Assembly: GCF_000378445.1 (NCBI RefSeq)
Contig: NZ_KB899706.1
Span: 1 to 64,000, forward strand
From: Deinococcus aquatilis DSM 23025
GTDB taxonomy: Bacteria > Deinococcota > Deinococci > Deinococcales > Deinococcaceae
Direction: 5' to 3'
Length of the DNA stretch: 64,000 bases
Part shown: positions 44,431 to 53,600 of the stretch, one piece after another
Numbering within the stretch: the stretch's first letter is position 1
Layout of the letters: each line of letters starts with the position of its first letter
Position numbers and translations under genes: made by a program
Notes under the pieces: generated by a model
Told to the model about the DNA's origin: nothing
The model's input: only the letters and a program-made list of their open reading frames with translations
Database searches by the model: none

Positions 44431-44456
44431 GTGTCAGGCTGTCAGTCATGTCAGGG
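44431..44456 (+). repeat. 26-bp direct repeat, left copy
   Basis: Starts GTGTCAGGCTGTCAG and ends CATGTCAGGG. It matches 53895-53920 at 25 of 26 positions. The two copies bracket the six-gene cassette. The word TGTCAG recurs within it every 8-9 bases. Confidence 0.85.
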
Positions 44457-44481
44457 ACTGGGGATCTGGTCCAGTCCCTGA
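44451..44481 (+). terminator. 11-bp stem-loop between RepA-like gene and methyltransferase
   Basis: TCAGGGACTGG (44451-44461) pairs exactly with CCAGTCCCTGA (44471-44481). It overlaps the end of the left direct repeat. No T-run follows. Confidence 0.6.
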
Positions 44482-44602
44482 CCCCCAACCCGACTTCACC
44501 CATCCACACATTCGTTTGCGCCCATGGGAGGAATACACCAGAATGCCGCCATAAACCTGTCCACCGCCGGTTGTCCCTCTCACTCCCGCTAGGAGCTTTC
44601 CC

Positions 44603-47600
44603 TTGCTGCACCTCGATGATCTGCGTTCTCTCCGCTCGCCTGCTGCCTTGGCCGACCTCTATCACCTGCTGGGTTATCCGGTGGATCAGGAGGCCCCGGC
44701 GTATACACCCGACGACATCGGGATAGAAGGAGCGGCGGCCAATGACGTGCGCCGGGTCTGGCTGCTGGTAGATCTGGGCGAGGGCAGTGACGGCCTGCAA
44801 CACGTTCACTTTGAGGTCACTGACCTGCACGCAGCCACGCTAAGGCGCGTCACTGAGGGTTTCCTGAAACGGCCCGGCGAGTACCTGCTCACCTTTGCGA
44901 CCACACAAAGCGACTTTGAGCGGCTGGTGTTTGTTAAACCCCGCCGGGACGGTGGGAGCGTCAAACTGGGCCGCCTGAGTGTGCAGCCCGCGCGTCCCAC
45001 GGCGCATGACCTCTCCCTACTCCGTGAGGTCGCCCGACCTGCCGGACAGCGCGCGCAGGCCGCCCACCTCGCGCAGGTCAAGGCTTTCAATGTTGAGCGC
45101 GTGACAAAGCGCTTTTACGACGACTACCGCCGCCTGTTCGAGCATGTGCGCGGCGTCATCCGCGACGAGAACCCGAACGCCCAGCTTGGCCCACTGGAGC
45201 GCAACCGCCCTGAAGACAGGGCCAGTCTGCATGCGTTCACCCAGCGCCTGCTGGGGCGAATCATCTTCTTGTATTTTATTCAGAAGAAGGGCTGGCTGGA
45301 CGAGGCCCCTGATTTTATTGCCGACCTCTATGGCAAGGCGTCCGCGCACCCTGGCGGCAACTTTTACCGCGACGGTCTGGAACCGCTGTTCTTCAACGTG
45401 CTCAACACGCCGCGTCCCAGCAACGCCAGCGATCTGGGCCGGATTCCTTACCTCAACGGCAGCCTCTTTGAGCGCGAGTACCCGCAAGACACCGTGCTGA
45501 ACCTGCCCAACAGCCTGTTTGATCCCCGCGTGACCGGCAGCATTCTGCATACGCTGGGCGGCTACAACTTCACCATTGCTGAAAGCGGCGCACTGGAGCA
45601 GGACGTAAGCCTTGACCCCGAAATGTTGGGCAAGGTCTTCGAGAACATGATGGAAGAAGAGGAAGCCGCGCAGAGCGGCACCTTCTATACGCCACGCTCC
45701 ATCGTGCAATTTATGGTCGAAGAAACCCTGACCCGGTATTTGGCAGACACCACCGGAATTGGGCAAGAGCGTCTGCTGCTATTGGTGGCCGACGACAGCG
45801 CCGTACATGACCTGAGCGCCCCCGAAGCCAACGCCATCATTGAGGCGCTGGGCAAGGTGCGTGTGCTTGATCCGGCGGTGGGCACGGCCTCAATGCTGGT
45901 GGGCTTTCTGAGCGCCATGATCCGGGTGCGCCGCAGTGCTGAGGCCCGCCGGGGCGTGAACGTGACCGAAGGCAGCCCCGCGCTGGCCAGTTGGAAGCGT
46001 GAATACATCCAGCACTGTTTGTACGGCGTCGACATCAAGCAGGAAGCCATTGAAATTGCCCGCTTGCGCTTGTGGTTGAGTTTGGTGGTGGACGCGCAAG
46101 AGCCTGAACCACTGCCCAACCTCGAGTACAAGCTGATGGCTGGCGACGGCCTGCTGGAAACGGTGGATGGCACGCCCTTTATCAAAGTGGAGCAGGCCAT
46201 TCTGGGCGATCAGGCCCTCGTGACCGAAAAGGCGCAAGCGATTGAAACCAAGCACGAAGCCTTTTTTGCCGAGCAGCACCCAGAACGCCGCCGCGCTCTG
46301 CGGCAAGAGATTCAACAGCTGGAGCGTGAATTGTTCCGCGCTGACGTGGATGCCCGCATCAAGGGGCTGGACGGCCAGATCAGGATTCTGGATGGCCAGA
46401 TTGCTCACCCCACTCTCGCTGAACGCAGCCGCGCCACCCTTGCCAAGCGCCGCACTGCCCTTGCAGAAAATATGGGCCGCCTGATCGAGCAGAAAATTAA
46501 GGTGTGGGACGAGAAGGAACCTCTGCCCTTCTTCCTGCACAACGTTCACTTTGCCGAGGTGATGAAAGACGATAACCGGGGTGGTAACGGCGGCTTTGAC
46601 ATCGTGATCGGCAATCCGCCCTACGTACGTACACAACGTTTAGCGAAAAACTATAAAGAAGCCTTGCAAACAGCGTTCTCAGAGGTAGCTAGTGGAACTG
46701 CCGATCTGTACGTGTATTTTTATCAAAAAGGTTTGAATGTGTTGCGCGAAGGTGGACGCTTGGCGTACATCACGCCTAATAAGTTTATGCGGGCGGGATA
46801 TGGTGAGAAGTTACGCGGCGTATTGAGCAGCAAAACTAGAGTAGAGATTCTAGCCGACTTTGGTGATTTGCCAATATTTGATGCTGTTGTATTAACCTCT
46901 ATTGTCATGGTGCAAAAAGCTAAACCTGATGGTGAGAGTATTCGGATGTTGCCAGAACGTACTCTAAAGGCAAAGCTCAGCGAAAATCTAACTGAGGGCG
47001 TAGACAGTTTCCGTGAAGGCATGGCGAGCTTCCATAGCTTTGCTCGTGAAGTTATGGCGGCCCTAAACCCTAATGTGTTGACAACACAAGAATGGACTCT
47101 TGATGAACCGGGGGTTTTGCGGTTGATTGCCAAGCTTAAGAGCCAAGGTCAACCATTAGGGGAGATAGTCTCAGGACAATTTAGTCATGGTATACAAACG
47201 AGCTTGAATCAAGTTTTCATAATAGATAATGAAGCAGCGCAAGCATTCATATCTGAAGACCCGAAAAATTGCGATATAATTAAGCCGTATCTGAGAGGAA
47301 AGGATATAGAGAGATGGAGGATAAATGAGCGCGAAAAAAAGTACATAATTCTGCTTAGAAATACTGGCGATAAAGCGTTAGGCCATCCTTGGTCCAGTGA
47401 ACGGTCGGAAAGTATAGCTGAGAGCATTTTTGAGAGTGAATACCCAGCTATTTACAGGTATATGAAGTTAAATGAACAAGAACTTAGAGATAGGACTGAG
47501 AAAGGAAGATTTTGGTGGGAGCTTAGGTCATGTGGATATTACTCTGAATTCAAAAAGAGTAAGATAGTTTATCCAGACATGGGTAGATTACCCAGATTCT

Positions 47601-47980
47601 TGTGGGATGAAAGTGGAGTTTATTTAGGTAATACAACTTATTTTATTTGCTCTACAGATCGGTGGTTAGTACCTATTCTAAACTCTAGAATGACTGAATA
47701 TTTTATGAATTCTATCTCTCCAACTATCATGGGTGGCTCACGCCGCTATTTCAGTCAATACCTAGAGCAACTCCCCATCGTCACCCCAACCCCAACCCAA
47801 GCAGCCATGCTCGAAACATTCACCGATGATTCCCGTCTACCCGAACTCAATGCGCTGGTATACGAGATGTACTGCCTGACGCCTGCCGAAATAGAATTAG
47901 TGGAATCGCTGACGGCTGGAGCCTATGCGGGCGCGGGCGATGCAGCAGAGGAACTGGAAGTGGACGCGGTGGGGGCTTGA
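44603..47980 (+). CDS. Eco57I-type DNA methyltransferase
   Basis: A 1,125-residue class I SAM-dependent DNA adenine methyltransferase. Motif I is VLDPAVGTASMLVGF (about residue 420) and motif IV NPPY (about residue 672, IVIGNPPYVRT). A helical N-terminal domain of about 350 residues precedes them, and a coiled insertion (residues 540-630) separates the motifs. The C-terminal 400 residues are the target recognition part. An N-terminal nuclease motif of type IIG enzymes is not evident, so restriction must come from other subunits. The TTG start at 44603 has AGGAG 8 bases upstream. Codons from about 46,630 to 47,750 are AT-rich, unlike the rest. The stop overlaps the next start (TTGA). Confidence 0.88.
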   Translation: MLHLDDLRSLRSPAALADLYHLLGYPVDQEAPAYTPDDIGIEGAAANDVRRVWLLVDLGEGSDGLQHVHFEVTDLHAATLRRVTEGFLKRPGEYLLTFATTQSDFERLVFVKPRRDGGSVKLGRLSVQPARPTAHDLSLLREVARPAGQRAQAAHLAQVKAFNVERVTKRFYDDYRRLFEHVRGVIRDENPNAQLGPLERNRPEDRASLHAFTQRLLGRIIFLYFIQKKGWLDEAPDFIADLYGKASAHPGGNFYRDGLEPLFFNVLNTPRPSNASDLGRIPYLNGSLFEREYPQDTVLNLPNSLFDPRVTGSILHTLGGYNFTIAESGALEQDVSLDPEMLGKVFENMMEEEEAAQSGTFYTPRSIVQFMVEETLTRYLADTTGIGQERLLLLVADDSAVHDLSAPEANAIIEALGKVRVLDPAVGTASMLVGFLSAMIRVRRSAEARRGVNVTEGSPALASWKREYIQHCLYGVDIKQEAIEIARLRLWLSLVVDAQEPEPLPNLEYKLMAGDGLLETVDGTPFIKVEQAILGDQALVTEKAQAIETKHEAFFAEQHPERRRALRQEIQQLERELFRADVDARIKGLDGQIRILDGQIAHPTLAERSRATLAKRRTALAENMGRLIEQKIKVWDEKEPLPFFLHNVHFAEVMKDDNRGGNGGFDIVIGNPPYVRTQRLAKNYKEALQTAFSEVASGTADLYVYFYQKGLNVLREGGRLAYITPNKFMRAGYGEKLRGVLSSKTRVEILADFGDLPIFDAVVLTSIVMVQKAKPDGESIRMLPERTLKAKLSENLTEGVDSFREGMASFHSFAREVMAALNPNVLTTQEWTLDEPGVLRLIAKLKSQGQPLGEIVSGQFSHGIQTSLNQVFIIDNEAAQAFISEDPKNCDIIKPYLRGKDIERWRINEREKKYIILLRNTGDKALGHPWSSERSESIAESIFESEYPAIYRYMKLNEQELRDRTEKGRFWWELRSCGYYSEFKKSKIVYPDMGRLPRFLWDESGVYLGNTTYFICSTDRWLVPILNSRMTEYFMNSISPTIMGGSRRYFSQYLEQLPIVTPTPTQAAMLETFTDDSRLPELNALVYEMYCLTPAEIELVESLTAGAYAGAGDAAEELEVDAVGA

Positions 47981-48762
47981 GTCGGCGCAAGCTGGTAGAG
48001 TCTGCTGCTGAGCAGGAAGCACGCGAGGCAGGTTTAACAGGTCATTGTGCCGCTCTTAGTGTGGCTTTGCGAGCGCAACACATCATTGACACTGGCCAAG
48101 TTGAACAGCCCGAGCAGGATTTGATCAGAGCCTATACACAGGCCCGGCAACTCGCTGGGCCGTTTGAAGAACGCTTACGACTGGCCAAATGGCCTGGCGG
48201 AGTTCAGGCTCAAGCGCGCCCGAATAAGGTCAAGAGTCTTGAACGTCTGGTAGAAAAGTATCTATATGCTCGTACGGCTTTGGTTGTCCCAGTCGACATT
48301 TTGGGAGCAAAAGTTGTTGTGGATTCACTCTGGGGGATGTATGACGTAGCTGCCTATGTCCAACGTGTCTTCCCAGTGGTGGCGTACCGTGACCGGGTCG
48401 TGCGACCTCAAAGTAGCGGCTACCGGGATCTTCAGTTTGTGCTGGACGTCAATGGCCATTACACCGAGCTAAAAGTGATGCATGCCATGATCGACGAACT
48501 AGACGGCTTTGAGCATCGGCTCTACGAGATTCGCCGGGGACTTCAGGCCAAAGAATCTGAACAGCAGGCCAATATGGTCATCGAGACTGAGGAGGTCGAC
48601 CTCAACCTAGAAGACGCTGACTTCGGCGATCCAGTGCTGACTCCAATTGAGCAATTGGTGCTGGACACACTGGACGCTACCAGTGCAGACTTGTTCAATC
48701 AGGCTTGGAAGATGATTCTGGCCGCCGAAGCTCTGCAAAGGCAGGAAGGAGGATCCCCATGA
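47977..48762 (+). CDS. RelA/SpoT-domain nucleotidyltransferase-like protein
   Basis: A 261-residue protein with a RelA/SpoT-type synthetase domain in its middle: RPNKVKSLERLVEKYLY, VDILGAKVVVDSLWGM (family D..G.R), VVAYRDRVVRPQSSGYRDLQFVLDV (family GY.S.H) and HYTELKVMHAMID (family E.Q). Arg is Lys in the first block, His is Gln in the second and Gln is Lys in the third, so classic ppGpp synthesis is uncertain. Small alarmone synthetases can act as toxins in defence. The TTG start overlaps the methyltransferase stop, and the stop overlaps the next ATG, so all three are cotranslated. The C-terminus is acidic. Confidence 0.75.
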   Translation: MSRRKLVESAAEQEAREAGLTGHCAALSVALRAQHIIDTGQVEQPEQDLIRAYTQARQLAGPFEERLRLAKWPGGVQAQARPNKVKSLERLVEKYLYARTALVVPVDILGAKVVVDSLWGMYDVAAYVQRVFPVVAYRDRVVRPQSSGYRDLQFVLDVNGHYTELKVMHAMIDELDGFEHRLYEIRRGLQAKESEQQANMVIETEEVDLNLEDADFGDPVLTPIEQLVLDTLDATSADLFNQAWKMILAAEALQRQEGGSP

Positions 48763-49103
48763 CACATCCGAAAACTTCCGAGAAAGTGGTCATCAAGAAG
48801 AAAGACCGTCCGGCCTTACGTCAGGATGAGAAAAAATTTCGGAGTGTAGGGGATACCCCCAGCTCTGTGCGGTATTACATGGTTGGCCGTGTACCTGTCA
48901 AGATGCAGGAACGCTTGGATGGGGTCGTGCTGCGCGCCTACAACCCAGTATTAGGTGGCTTCGTCTCTGACTCCCGTTATTACATCACTATTAAACGGCA
49001 TGAGCGCGATGGAGACGGCGTACGTCGTATTGACGAGAATGAGTATAAAAGGCAAGTGGCCGAACTTAGGGCCGCCAGCACACTATTACGTTCTGTACCC
49101 TAA
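48759..49103 (+). CDS. Small basic protein of the cassette
   Basis: A 114-residue protein with a Lys-rich N-terminus (SEKVVIKKKDRPALRQDEKKFRS) and a strand-rich core (SVRYYMVGRVPVKMQERLDGVVLRAYNPVLGGFVSDSRYYITIKR). I do not recognise it. Its ATG overlaps the stop of the RelA/SpoT gene (ATGA) and is preceded by AGGAGG at 48747-48752. A partner or antitoxin-like role next to the RelA/SpoT protein is possible; that is inference from coupling only. Confidence 0.65.
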   Translation: MTHPKTSEKVVIKKKDRPALRQDEKKFRSVGDTPSSVRYYMVGRVPVKMQERLDGVVLRAYNPVLGGFVSDSRYYITIKRHERDGDGVRRIDENEYKRQVAELRAASTLLRSVP

Positions 49104-49267
49104 TAACTCAAAGGTGCCAATTCGCTTCCCTTGATTCAAGAGGAGGCAGACACCTCAGTTATTTCAGGCTGACAACTCAATAGATATTCGCAGTGATCTC
49201 AGGGGTAACCTTGCTAGGCCACGTATTTGTGCTTACCATGTTAGGAGACTGCGGTTATGCTACTGAA

Positions 49268-50170
49268 GTGACTCATATCATCAGCTTTATCAACTTCAAA
49301 GGCGGCGTCGGGAAGACAACTACACTGGTACAGGTTGCAGAGACACTTAGCGCCATCAATAAATACCGTGTTTTAGTCCTAGATCTTGACCCACAAACGA
49401 ATGCGACCATTGCTCTTATAGGGGAAGAACGTTGGCAGCAGGCAGATGAAGATAAGCAAACCTTGGCACACTTGTTTCTTGATAAGCTGGACGGAACCAA
49501 CAACTTCGATTTAGAAAAGGCTTTGATTGTAGGGGTTTCCAACCTAAAAACACGCAAGATTGATCTTATCCCATCCAGCATTCAATTGGTTGAAGCTCAA
49601 GACCGTATGCATGAGGTGGCAATAAAATCATCCTTCACAATGTCTCCTATGGAGATTGTGAAGATGGAGCTGAGTGGATTATTTTCCAACTACGATTTTA
49701 TATTGATTGACTGCCCTCCTAATCTTGGGTTCATTACGCAAAATGGATTAGAGGTTAGTCATTACTATGTAACACCAGTCATTCCAGACGTAATGTCTAC
49801 ATATGGGATTCCGCAAATTATTCAACGCATCGAGAAATACGCACGAACTCGAAAAATTCCTGTGAAGAGCCTCGGTGTGGTAGTGACCAAATTTAACTCT
49901 AGTAGTACTCTCCACAAATCGGTTGTGAAAATGCTTCCTCGTCAACTTGCCGGGTACTACACCATGGCAGGTGCTTCACCAGCCCTAATCTTTAAAACTA
50001 CTATCCCCCAGGCCAACCGATATTCCGAAGTGATGGATTACACCGCACAACAGATTAGCTATAAAGACAAGTGGGGAACAGGAAACTCTGGCTCTCATGC
50101 CCTTCATTACTACCCTTGGGCACTGACTCAAGAGATCCTCTCAAGGCTTGAAGGAGAGGCAGATGAATAA
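49268..50170 (+). CDS. ParA/MinD-type ATPase
   Basis: A P-loop ATPase of about 300 residues with the deviant Walker A KGGVGKTTTLVQVAE following the opening VTHIISFINF, then VLVLDLDPQTNATI and DFILIDCPPNLGFITQNGL. The C-terminal part (KWGTGNSGSHALHYYPWALTQEIL) is longer than in minimal ParA. There is no ParB nearby. Start uncertain: GTG at 49268 gives the family N-terminus, ATG at 49238 and GTG at 49193 are also in frame, and TAGGAG lies at 49240-49245. The DNA is AT-richer than the surrounding chromosome. The stop overlaps the next gene by 8 bases. Confidence 0.82.
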   Translation: MTHIISFINFKGGVGKTTTLVQVAETLSAINKYRVLVLDLDPQTNATIALIGEERWQQADEDKQTLAHLFLDKLDGTNNFDLEKALIVGVSNLKTRKIDLIPSSIQLVEAQDRMHEVAIKSSFTMSPMEIVKMELSGLFSNYDFILIDCPPNLGFITQNGLEVSHYYVTPVIPDVMSTYGIPQIIQRIEKYARTRKIPVKSLGVVVTKFNSSSTLHKSVVKMLPRQLAGYYTMAGASPALIFKTTIPQANRYSEVMDYTAQQISYKDKWGTGNSGSHALHYYPWALTQEILSRLEGEADE

Positions 50171-50624
50171 GATTGTTGCTTTAGCCCAATTAGAGCGGTT
50201 GCTTCACTTCCTTGAGAGTTATGCAGCAAAACATCCAAGCTTTAGTCAAGAACTTGAGGCAGCTTTAGACGCGACAGAAGACAGTAAAACGCCCTTGAAA
50301 ACTGCGATTTACACTGACCCTCATGAATATGTTGCGGAGTATGATCTCCCAGCCTTTGAAGAGCATCTGCTTCATGCAGATGAAGAACAGGTGCGTCATT
50401 ATGCAAAGCGTTTGAAGCTTAAAGCATCTAAGAAGCTAGCATTGAGTGACCTGCGTCAACAGGTGTTGCAGACCATGCGCCAGCAGTTCAACAAGGGTTC
50501 GGCCTTCGCGCGTCAGGACACGTTTTCCGAGAAGGAGGCCCCCGGCGCTGCAGCACCCGATGAAACCTTCAAGGAGTCCGGGAGTTTGAAGGATTTACCA
50601 GCAGGCACATCTGCCCCTGAGTAA
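50163..50624 (+). CDS. Partner protein of the ParA-type ATPase
   Basis: A 153-residue acidic, helical protein (LAQLERLLHFLESYAAKHPSFSQELEAAL, FEEHLLHADEEQVRHYAKRLKLKASKKLALSDLRQQVLQTM) with a disordered C-terminus (KEAPGAAAPDETFKESG). No family recognised. It overlaps the ParA-type gene by 8 bases and has GGAGAGG directly before its ATG at 50163. Position and size would suit an adaptor linking the ATPase to the downstream helicase, as inference. Base composition changes from AT-rich to GC-rich near 50470. Confidence 0.65.
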   Translation: MNKIVALAQLERLLHFLESYAAKHPSFSQELEAALDATEDSKTPLKTAIYTDPHEYVAEYDLPAFEEHLLHADEEQVRHYAKRLKLKASKKLALSDLRQQVLQTMRQQFNKGSAFARQDTFSEKEAPGAAAPDETFKESGSLKDLPAGTSAPE

Positions 50625-50641
50625 ACCTATCCTGCGGCATC

Positions 50642-53600
50642 ATGGCCGGGATGCCCCACACGCCCCTCCCCGATTTCACCGATAACGAGACCCAATATCT
50701 CTCTAGCGTCCTGACAGCCCTTATTGGCGAGTACGAACAGCGCAGGATGGATATTGCCACGGGCTTTTTCAGTCCAAACGTCTGGAACGTGATCGGTGGG
50801 GCGTTTTCGCAGCTAGAACACTTGCGACTGATGCTGGGTAAAGAACCCGACATGCCGCTGGATCGGCGGGGCCTCGAACTCAAGCGGTTCTTCCGGCAGC
50901 AGCTCCGCAAGGAACTGGAAGGCGAAACGCTGGGCAGTGCCTATGCCGAGATGATCGATCAACTCGTCGCCTTCCTGCGCCGCGAGACGGTGGAAGTGCG
51001 GCTCTTCGATGATCCCTTCTTGCACGCCAAGGCCTACCTGTTCCCGAATTACAGCATCGTGGGCAGCAGCAATCTGACCGTCAATGGCCTGCGGCATAAC
51101 TCGGAACTCAACACGGTCACCAAGCAGACTGGCGTTGCCAAGCAGCTCCGGGAGGAGTGGTTTGAGCGTTTCTGGACGCGAGCCGACGATTACAAGCAGG
51201 ACCTGATCGACGAGCTGGAACGCAGCAAGTTCGGGGCACATCCCTACACCCCCTTTGAGGTGTTCGTCAAAGTGCTGTTCGAAAACTTCCGCGATTCGCT
51301 AGGGTTGAACGACCCCGGCGATACACCCGGCGTCATCAACCTCGCCGAGTTTCAGGCGGAGGGCTTCCGGCTCTCAATCGGCCTCTTGGAGCGCTTCGGG
51401 GGCGTGATGGTGGCCGACGCAGTGGGCCTCGGCAAGTCCTTCATGGGGCTGAGCATCCTCGAGGAGTACCTGATCAAACGCCGGGCACAATTCGGAGGCC
51501 GGGTGCCGCGTGGTCTAGTCGTGTGTCCGGCCCAACTGGAGAAGCTGGTCTGGCGGCCCCTCTTGGAGCGCTACGGCATTCCTGCGCAGGTCGTGAGCAT
51601 GGAGTCACTGGGCCGCGAGGACTTCGACTGGAAAGCCTTTTCCAACTTCGATGTCGTGATAGTGGATGAAAGCCACAACTTCCGCAACCCCGGTGCGAGG
51701 CGCTACATCAACCTGATGCGCTTGCTGACCGGGGGCCGCAGTGACAAGCGCATTGCCCTGCTCACGGCCACCCCAGTGAACAACACCATCTGGGACTTCT
51801 ATCAGCAGGTGATGCTGATGACGCGGGGCCGGGACGACGCCTACAGCGCCTATGGGGTGCCCAGCCTCAAGTCCTTTATCACTGGTGTGACACGCGGCAC
51901 CCAAGAGTTCTACGATCTGGTCGAACACAGCATGGTGCGCCGCAGCCGCCGGGACGTGCGCCGCCGTCAGGAGCAGGGTGAGGCAGTAATCATCGCCGGG
52001 CAGGAAGTGCGCTTCCCCAAGCGCCGCTTGCACCGGGTCGAGTACAGCCTGACCGATCAGTTCGGTGACTTCTACAGCGGCCTGGTGGGGCGCATCGAGC
52101 GGTTACGGCTGGTCGCATATAACCTTGAGCGCTACAAGCTGGACGCCGATGCCACCGAACTCAGCAAGCGCGAGGCGCTGACCGGCATCTTCAAGACCAA
52201 CTTCCTGAAGCGGCTGGAAAGCAGCGTGCATGCCCTCTCATCCAGCATCGCCAACCAGCGTCGCTTTCAGGAGCGTTTCTACACGCAGTTCAAGCAGGGC
52301 CGCCTCCTGGACGCTGGCACCAACCGCAAGGTCGAGCAGGTGCTGCGTCTCGCCGCGCTGGAAGATGATGCCGAAGGCCCCCGCATTGACGGCCTGCTAG
52401 GTAGTCTGCCAGAAGTGAAGAGCACCGACTACGACGTGCCGCGTATGGAGGTCGAGATTCAGGCCGACCTGGACGCACTGATCTGGATGGAAGGGGCCAT
52501 TAAGACCCTGCTGGTCTCGCGCGGTGACGGCGGCGAGCAAGACGCTAAGGTCGCCGCTATCAAGCGAGCTCTTTTGGAACGCTGTGCCGAGCAGGGCTTT
52601 GGCAAGGCCATCGTGTTCAGCTATTACCACGACACCGCTGATTACATCTACCGCGCCCTCATCCATGACGCGGAGTTTATGGCGGCCATGACCCTGACCC
52701 CGGAGCGCGTAGCCTTCCTCAGTGGCGGCAGCAACGGCGATACCCGCAACGATGTGGTGAGACGCTTTGCCCCGCGTTCCAACCGCCGCAGCGAAGATGA
52801 CGACCACGATTACCAGAAGCTGCTGGATCGTCCCATTGATCTTCTCATCAGCACTGACGTTCTCAGTGAAGGGCAGAACCTTCAGGATGCAGGCTTTCTG
52901 CTGAACGCTGACTTGCACTGGAACCCGGTCCGTATGATTCAGCGGGCTGGACGCATCGACCGCCTCGGCAGCACCTTTGAGGAACTGGAAATTGCCAACG
53001 TGTTCCCCGAAGAGGGGCTGGAAGAGGTGCTGGGCCTGGTCGAGCGCCTGCAAACCCGCATAGCCGACATCGACCGCACGGTGGGCCTTGACGCCAGTGT
53101 GCTGGGCGAAGCCGTGAGCCGCCGTTCCTTTGAGGAATTGAAGCGCATCCGTGCCGAAGACCAGAGCGTGCTGGACGAACTGGAGCAGGAGAGCGAACTC
53201 AGCTACGGCGACGAGATGCGCCTGCCGCTGATCTCTGCCCTGCAACTGCTTGGGGAAGCGTTTGTGGAAGACATTCCGCTGGGCACTCACAGTGTCCACG
53301 CGTCACCAGAAGGCACGCAGGGGATTTTCTTTGCCTTCCGGGTTGGTGAGCGCGTGCTGTGGCGGGTCTATTCCTTGCAGGAAGGTGCAATTCCGCTGAC
53401 GTCCAAGCGTGAGATTTACCGCCGCATCGCAGCCCAGCAGGACACCCCCCGCGCCGAACTGCCCGCTGGGCAGGAGGTGTATCCCTTCCTGGAGCAGGCC
53501 ATCAAGGACATCCTGGCGGAGTCGACCCGTGCAGCCAAGAAGAGCCGCTTCAAGGTGCCGCTCAAGGGCAACAACCTCACCCTCTCGACCTGGTTGCAAG

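Noticed and set aside
44357..44480. TGACA/TGTCA words as a plasmid origin with iterons
   Set aside because: The words are short, irregularly spaced and partly inside coding sequence; kept only as a remark because no AT-rich unwinding zone or DnaA box is evident.
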